Source: Mytilisepta virgata
Lineage: Eukaryota; Mollusca; Bivalvia; Mytilida; Mytilidae
Assembly (NCBI GenBank): GCA_028015205.1
Contig: CM051518.1
Location: 54,422,372-54,486,371, forward strand
Direction: 5' to 3'
DNA length: 64,000 nt
The notes beneath the pieces were generated by a model. It was not told where the DNA came from. It ran no database searches and worked only from the letters and a program-made list of their open reading frames with translations. Within the stretch, counting starts at the first letter, position 1. Each line of letters begins with the position of its first letter. The position numbers and the translations under genes are program-made. Of this stretch, positions 56,732 to 64,000 are shown in pieces.

Positions 56732-56780
56732 CTGGGACTATTATACTAATTATTACTAACTATTAGTATAATAGTCCCAG
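56732..56780. repeat. Perfect 18-bp inverted repeat (hairpin)
   Basis: CTGGGACTATTATACTAA (56732-56749) and its exact reverse complement (56763-56780) with a 13-nt loop. No coding context. Confidence 0.85.
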
Positions 56781-59700
56781 AATATATATACGAGTAAATA
56801 GAATTACTCATATAATATGTCAAATGTATAAATACCAAAAAGATAAATTATTAATTTAAAATAAATTAAAATGTTACTTATCTGACATTTGAAATTATAT
56901 TTCATCACTGCATTCTTTGTGATCCTCCCTTAAACACACACACACACCTCTTTATTAAAATGTTGCATTAATTATCAAAAAATGAAATATACAGTATATA
57001 GAAAATTAGAATTTCTGCCGATTTAAGCTAGCTAGGGTTCCTATGGAATAAGAGTTGCGCTAGGGATATTGTTTTTTTTATTACTTTCGAAATAAGGAAA
57101 ATGACCAATTATTCAAAAATAAATATGTGAATAGCCTAGTATTCAATTTAAGACAGAAAATATCGAAAGAGTATCAAAAATATTTATTTATCCACCATAT
57201 CATAGGTCTACCAACGTACCTCCAAAAAGTGTCCCAGGGGACCCACTGTTAATTCTTAAAATACCAATTTGAATGTGCATGTAAACATATCTTTTACGTT
57301 TCATACATTTGTAAGTATATTGAAGAAAACGTGTCCAAAGTAAGATCCAAATTCTTTTGCCATGAATCGCCCATTAAAAATGTGTTATGGATAGTAATAC
57401 AAGTCACCGTTGGTCATTTAGGGATCACCAGAAGGTTATCGTTTGTTTGTTTTGAGATTTGATGTTTGTGATACTAATCAGGAGAACACGAAACAATGAA
57501 GAAAATGATTATTAAACTTAATAGTAAATAGATAAATTCCATACTTCCTATAAGCCAGTATTTAGGCTGTCGTGATAAAATTGTCAGGTTCTGTCATTTT
57601 GGTTTATACAGTAATTATTGTGATTTAAATAAGGCCAGTTTATTATCTTTGCTTGTATCAATTTGTCAGTTATTTATACTAAGGTGGGAATTCATGGTCA
57701 CTAGTTTCGTTTTCCAAAACTGAAATTTTAAAAATGTCAGTTGAGCCTGTCCAAATTTCCAAGGAGATAAGTATAGTTCCCCCGACATCCAAAACAGCAT
57801 TTGCCGGTATTTGCTGTGGTTCGTGAGCGTGAAACTACAGTCCATAAATAAAACGGGCCTCCGTCCAGAATCAGTACATGTCAGTGTATTGGGACTATTT
57901 ATTTTTTACCTGCGTCACTCCTATACCCATTCTCTTAAAAAGTATAGTTTTAAGTATATACCCCAATTATTAAGAATTTAATGAATAAGAACTTTTAGAG
58001 GTTGCGTCATCCTCTTCCTTTTGCCTGAATAAAAACGACAATCTCTTCTTGATGAACACAGTGTTTGTAAATACTAGTAATTTTTTCTAGAAACGAAAAA
58101 GGCATTTTCTCTGAAGAAAATTAAAACAAATTTGTCAGAAGATAGACGGATATCAATCATCAAATTTCTACGTTAATATATACAGAGTATGAACTATAGG
58201 GTCCCACGAATCACGCCCATACGACAGAAGCTCGTTTAACGTCAGAAAAATAGGATCAGACAATACTCATTGGTCTTATCATTTCCTTTGGTTGGTCAGT
58301 CGGCTTTGAAACAATGTTACTCATATAAAGATTACACATTTAATTTCGAAAAGCGTATTTGTCAAGGAGTCAAACGACAAAATCCAGAAAATTAAAGAAA
58401 TTGAAGAGACACTAAATTAAAAGTAACCAAACACCAGCCAAGAAAACACGTATGACATTGACATTCCAAAACTCTCTATAAAACAGAAGCAACTTTGGAG
58501 CGTCATTTGCTCGTATAAAATTGTAAGAACAGAATAAAAAAGCTATAGCCAAAATCGACCACTTAATCACTCATACTATCCGATGTTTGAATAAATTTCA
58601 ACACAACAATTTCTTATTGAAAGGAAAATCTTTACTGTGAGTGAAAACATTCTTCTCAATCTTTCTCAATGAATTTTGATATATGAACTTATTGAGATTC
58701 CGATCTAATATAAAAATGTAAAATTTGTTTATTTGTACATGTAAAGATAATTATCTTGGGTAAATATGAATGAAGTGGTTCGTTTCTATTTTGGCATATG
58801 CTTATAATGTCATGATTTGACACCTGAGCAAAAACAAACACAAATGATATTGTTCTGTTGACTTCTGGAAAATCAGTAAATGCTGTGGTATCGAATACAC
58901 ACAAACACATGAATGTGCTTAGTGGGCAAAGTGTATTTCAGCATAAAGAAACCACTGTGCATTTTTTTAAAAGGAGAGTGACATGGTATTCAAAGCTCTG
59001 CGTATAACAGACACATTCTGAAATAATTAAGCAACATTTAAGGAAATTTCTAGTTTCTAAAATGGTCATTTTAGCATTGAGATGGCACGACAGCATCAAT
59101 TATCATACTAAATTCAGTAATTAAATGCACCACAGTATTAATTCACAATATGTCAGTAAATGGTATAAAAGGAGAATTATACCGGATCCGAAAAAACAGC
59201 CAAACTGCCCAATGGGATTGACTATAAATCTTTTGGAAGACGACGCAATTCCGATTGGTAAATACGAATTTTGCAGCAACACAATTCTTGATTCCTTAAC
59301 TGATGATTGTGGACTAATGGACAAAAAATCTTGATTGGGCAAGAATTCTTTTATCCAATGGTCGTTACTGTGGTTTTTGCCGTATTATTCCACAACAAGT
59401 CGTTGCAAGCTGAATGTAAATAATGCATGACCAACACTGCATATTTCAATGTACTTTTCATCGCTATTAACATAACCATTAATCTACATAACCACACTTA
59501 AACTATTCTGGCTGAATTCCAGTACAGATGATTAATTGGACTAAGGACAATTAATTTTCTCCAAAACAGGAAATAAGACATTTTAAACTGCCTGCAATAA
59601 CAATCGCGTACAAACATGATATATGTTTTAGTGAACCTACCAATAACCCGAACGCCCTGGAATCCATTTTGTTCCATTCGGAATCCTGTTTTTTACATTA

Positions 59701-60306
59701 CAGGAGGAAATCAAAGTCATCAAAGAGACTTTAGCGGACGGATATTATGATTTATTTGATAATGATTTTGTCGTATTGAATTAGATTAAAAGGTATGCAA
59801 TGTACATCTGGATAGCTTGAAAACAAATATTATTTCAAACTAATAATAGCCATAACGATGGTATTTAATAGATATTCATTTCTGTTTACTTCATCATCAT
59901 CATGCAACTAATTAAAACGTACTTTAGACCATGAAATATCTCTTCGATACGACCTTTCGTATGATTTTTTCGACAATTATCAATCAGAAATGTAACTAGG
60001 TACAAAAGATTTCTTAATCACTCGCCGTGTATCCGCTGTGGTTATGCCCACAATCACAGTATGACTGAGTATATGAAAGATTGAGTCGAACTGTATTAAT
60101 TTAAGGTGAGGCTAATGGAGCAGAATTCTGTTTTTGATCCATAGTCTTATTAATGCATATGGATATCTTATACTTTTTTGTTGACTTCTTAGATAAATGA
60201 AGATATGTTTTTCACTAACTGCATTTTAAACACCGGATAAATTGAAGAATAAAAAAGCGATACTGGTATTACCAGTATTGTGTACAATACAAGAACAAAT
60301 TTTTAT
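56781..60306. other. Gene-poor block
   Basis: AT-rich. The open frames at 59121-59342 overlap on both strands and show no recognised domain, so neither is called. Otherwise nothing is supported. Confidence 0.4.
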
Positions 60307-61440
60307 ACCAGTATTGTGTATGGAACGCCGTTTTTATATTTATTCAAATTCCAAGATATCTTATTTATTTAACAAGATATCTTATTAAGTATTAAGATAT
60401 CTTTAATTTTTATAAGATATCTTATTTAATTTGAAAGTAAATAAGATATCTCTATAAGTTAATAAGATATCTCTATTAGTTAATAAGATATCTCTATTAG
60501 TTAATAAGATATCTCTATTAGTTAATAAGATATCTCTATAAGTTTATAAGATATCTCTATTAGTTTATAAGATATCTCTATTAGTTTATAAGATATCTTA
60601 TTAAGTAAATAAGATATCTCTATTATTAACTATATAAAAGATATCTTATATTTTATAGTTAATAAGATATCCTATAAATTAATAGAGATATCTTATTAAC
60701 TTATGGAGATATCTTATATATTAAATAAGATATCTTTATAACCAGTTAAATAAGATATCTCTATAAGTTAATAAAATATCTCTATAAGTTTATAAGATAT
60801 CTCTATTTGTTTATAAGATATCTCTATTAATTTATAAGATATCTCTATTAATTTATAAGATATCTCTATTAGTTAATAAGATATCTTATAAATTAATAGA
60901 GATATCTTATAAACTAATAGAGATATCTTATAAACTTATAGAGATATCTTATAAAGTATTAAGATATCTTTAATTTTTATAAGATATCTTATTTAAATTG
61001 AAAGTAAATAAGATATCTCTATAAGTTAATAAGATATCTCTATTAGTTAATAAGATGTCTCTATTAGTTAATAAGATATCTTACTTCTTTATAAAGATAT
61101 CTTTTAAACACATACTTTATTAGATATCTTATAAAGTTTATAAGATATCTTATAAACTAATAGAGATATCTTATTAACTTATAGAGATATCTTATATATT
61201 TAATCAGATATCTTTATAACCAGTTAAATAAGATATCTCTATAAGTTAATAAGTATCTCTATAAGTTTATAAGATATCTCTATTTGTTTATACGATATCT
61301 CTATTAATTTATAAGATATCTCTTTTAATTTATAAGATATCTCAATTAGTTTATAAGATATCTTATTTAACAAAATAAGATATCTCGAAATTGAATAAAT
61401 ATAACAACGGCATGCCATAATTGTGGACATAATACTTCTA
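60307..61440. mobile_element. Foldback element with inverted termini enclosing a palindromic satellite
   Basis: Left terminus 60307-60362 and the reverse complement of the right terminus 61378-61440 align along their length. The core GCCGTT.TTATATTTATTCAA.TTC matches at 23 of 25 positions, and AGTATT.TGT and ATGG match further out, with one 8-bp gap. Between them lies the satellite (60351-61389). CCAGTATTGT-like motifs and small hairpins (GTATTGT-GT-ACAATAC, near 60274-60290) lie just outside. Tandem-repeat-filled non-autonomous elements are known in bivalves. No transposase is present and no TSD could be fixed. Confidence 0.65.
60351..61389. repeat. Satellite array of AAGATATCTT palindromes with higher-order duplication
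   Basis: AGATATCT (containing GATATC) recurs roughly every 20-22 bp, separated by variants of ATTAGTTAAT or ATAAGTTTAT. Units occur in both directions (AGATATCTCTATTAG and CTAATAGAGATATCT). A larger block is duplicated: TTGAAAGTAAATAAG at 60431 and 60998 (567 bp apart), AACCAGTTAAATAAG at 60740 and 61218 (478 bp apart). The unequal offsets show internal gain or loss after duplication. Confidence 0.9.
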
Positions 61441-64000
61441 ATTCCAGTATTATTGTCAAACAATACTAGTAAAATTAACGATATTGGAATAGATTGTACA
61501 ATCATGGTTATTTAAGTATTTTAAACTTTTAAATATTGTGAAGTTTAGTATTGTGGAAGTGAATTCTGGTAATTCCAGTGTTGTGAAATTGATAATAGTA
61601 GTAACTCTAGTATTCAAAATGTTATAATCTTAACCTCATTTAGAAGTCAAAGTTAAATTTTATGTGTGCCTTGATGCCTGGACAGGCATTGGATCAAAAA
61701 CCGTAATGTTGTAATTAGCAAGAACTACCACATAAGTCGAGACTATACAAGAACTTTCTGCAAAGACGTGAGAGTCTGGCTCTTTGTTGACGGCCTTACA
61801 ACGACTTTCAAGTTGAAGTAATAAACCGTTGTTAACTTGCCTTATATCTTATGTTCCTGTATGGGTTAATTTCTCTTGCATCTTTCTTCTTATATGACAA
61901 ATCGTAATGTTAATAGATAAAATTCTAAAATTTTGAATCTTGCAACTAATGTATATCATTATGAAAACCTTTTCAATTCTCACATATGTTTTATATGTAT
62001 ATTCAAAATCAAACTATATCAACAGTTATAAGTATTATCAGTTGAATTAAGATACTGCTTTTAATCACTGTAAACAAGCACAGATTTCCCCCTATAAAAA
62101 TTCATTTGAATTACCTCCCCATTTTACATTTGTCGGTCGAATGGACTTTGGACCCGTAGCACTTGTCCACCTAGTGGTTGATGTTGTTTTTGATAAATCA
62201 CGTACTTCAGTGACTGCCCGATGATAAACCTCTAGTGATGAAGTATTTGTTTAAATGACAATTCATTGAGGCCCTAGAATTGTACAATAAACGACCAGTC
62301 AGAATCCTTTCTACAAACAATAAGATGTACGAAACCTCATGAGCCACACTCACTGATGACCCTTCAAAAAAGTAGACCAAGTATACCCTTACTATTTTTG
62401 TTTAAATGTGACTATGCAATTTCAAGATGACTATGTGCACACATTTGCAGTTTTATGTTAAGATGCACTCAGTATATGCCCAAATCTTTCTCACAGGAAA
62501 TTAATAAAATATATTTTGCGAAGAAAAAGATTTAATAAAGATATCTAATTTTAAGCAAAAAAGTGATTTCATTTTTGACTGAAAAAAACCCCTAAATTTG
62601 AAAGTCATTGCATCGACTTCTCGTCAAAATTATTATATAAGAAAATGACCCAATAAAATCATAATTCTGTTAATAACTTCAGTTCGATTATTTAAGAAAT
62701 GTCAAGAAAATATAAGAAAATCATGATTAATTATATCCTTTTGACATTTAATGACACGACAAACAGAAATCTCTTTATACTTATGAATTATATATTATGC
62801 CATTGTAATCATGTAACAAAATATCGCGATAATTGAACGAGAACAATAGAGAAGTCGTAAAATTATCGGATTATTTTCTTTAGTAATTGATCCTTTTCAA
62901 GCGATTTTTTTCTTTTCCACGGTTCCCCTCAGCTGGAAGATGTCATCAACAGAAGAATATGACTTAATACACTGATTATATTCCGTGACAAGTGGAGGAC
63001 CACCGCTAAAATCGTTATTATAAGGCATGTTTTGTCAGAGTCTTGCTGCGTTCTTGCTGTGCTTTTCGGTATTTAAGCTATATACGACGTCCAGATAATG
63101 GCGGAAGAAGAATCGCGAGACAGAGCAGAGCGATTCGAACTATTCTTAATTTATGAATACCATCCAATTATATCAAAAATAACAATATGTGTCATAAAAT
63201 TACACTTAAAAAATATTTCGCTTCAAACTGACATGCTTGTACATGCCGTAAAAATTGAAGACAACTTTTATGGACAGTACTAGCATGACAAAGTTACAAT
63301 TATTGCGGCCTACACCGGTTGTTTAAAATGAAAACAAACAGACAATTGACAATTGTTTACGTTTATTTAGAAACAAAATATTAAAAAAAGAACATATCCA
63401 GGACAAGACATTTGTTGCGCATGTGATTTTGTGGACATCCAGTTTCAACTTAAAAGTGTCCAGATAAAATTTGCTACCGCGGATTTTAGCAGTTTAAAAT
63501 GACAATATTTAGACCAAATATGTGAAACACACCTCGTTCTCATTATAAGATCTATTGTCTGATAAAATCGTGTTTACGTTTAGCTGTCCCTACTTGTACG
63601 CCAAGTATCCTATAGATAAACTTTTCGTCTTTTTAATGCCTTTTTAATAATGGTCGACGGAGATATAGGATGATTTACTTTTTCAACTGCTAAATTAAGG
63701 TACATTTTTTGCCCTGAATGGAGCTTTATGACAATCTTGTATAAACATTTTAGATTTGCATTTGAAAAAAAACCAACATTATTATGCAAAATATGACACA
63801 GTGTACTTATTGGAGCATTTGGAACTTTTCATATTTTCCCATAGTTGCATTCAAAATTACCACCAGGAGTGAAAGAAGTTGTCAAAAAATTTAACACTTG
63901 AATTAAATTAAAAAATAAATGATAATAAAAACTCCGTATTTTCTCCATTCGTGTTCCGGAAATCATCCCTCACTTACACCGTTGCTGAGACATCATTGTT
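61441..64000. other. Gene-poor block at the right edge
   Basis: More CCAGTATTGT-like motifs run to about 61620, then AT-rich sequence. A 61-codon frame at 63098-63283 (M-A-E-E-E-S-R-D-R-A-E-R-F) has a strong start context (A at -3, G at +4) and could be a first exon of a gene to the right, but no donor or domain supports it. Confidence 0.35.

Noticed and set aside
59121..59342. Overlapping 73- and 69-codon frames on opposite strands
   Set aside because: Both strands are equally open, no domain is recognised and the splice sites are weak; not supported as a gene.
61239..61505. 88-codon minus-strand frame with repeated I-S-Y-K-L-I-E
   Set aside because: Translation of the GATATC satellite, not a gene.
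1..64000. CRISPR arrays, bacterial operons, ribosome binding sites
   Set aside because: The sequence is eukaryotic (spliced genes, LINE, MITEs). The repeats present are satellites or transposable elements, not spacer arrays.

Overview
The window is an AT-rich eukaryotic nuclear sequence, gene-poor and crowded with short non-autonomous repeats. Several dispersed repeats match, from memory, sequences that are abundant in marine mussels (Mytilidae). The protein families, the spliced genes and the LINE also fit a bivalve, so I infer a Mytilus-like mollusc. Species is not established.

Two protein-coding genes can be read. (1) On the minus strand at 2144-5342 is a three-exon LITAF-like gene of 129 codons, assembled from splice sites. 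No single open frame reveals it. It carries a PPxY motif across the exon 1/2 junction and the split CxxC...CxxC LITAF zinc domain. (2) On the plus strand at 26158-28331 is a two-exon Zic/odd-paired transcription factor of 462 codons. It has the ZOC motif, five C2H2 fingers, a phase-1 intron between fingers 3 and 4, and a CCAAT/GC-box promoter region upstream. Coordinates and phases agree for every junction in both genes.

Retroelements: a 5'-truncated non-LTR retrotransposon at 53614-56002 (reverse transcriptase with one frameshift, 3' hairpin, TTA-repeat tail), and a multiply frameshifted reverse-transcriptase relic on the minus strand at 11003-11690 next to a mussel-type dispersed repeat.

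Small DNA elements: clear insertions with target-site duplications at 8493-8746 (10 bp), 12491-12748 (8 bp) and 14063-14296 (TTA). Two copies of a 393-bp terminal-inverted-repeat element lie at 18552 and 41557. Large palindromes lie at 13082-13275, 36240-36334 and 56732-56780. Three related elements (6051, 34525, 51592) share end motifs and have internal tandem repeats.

The most interesting signals: (a) a dispersed repeat family carrying type-I hammerhead ribozyme cores. The best copy is at 25011-25056, others are at 43551-43600 and 48575-48621 (minus), and a truncated one is at 33284-33315 (minus). Stem sequences differ between copies but pairing is mostly retained. (b) A roughly 1-kb satellite of AAGATATCTT palindromes at 60351-61389, enclosed by inverted repeats, which looks like a foldback element with a satellite core. 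(c) An RFX X-box / CRE / NF-Y Y-box cluster at 8048-8142, apparently inside repetitive DNA.

The two genes have no evident functional link. They are separated by about 20 kb of repeat-rich DNA. The rest of the window is low-complexity AT-rich sequence in which I see no supported gene.
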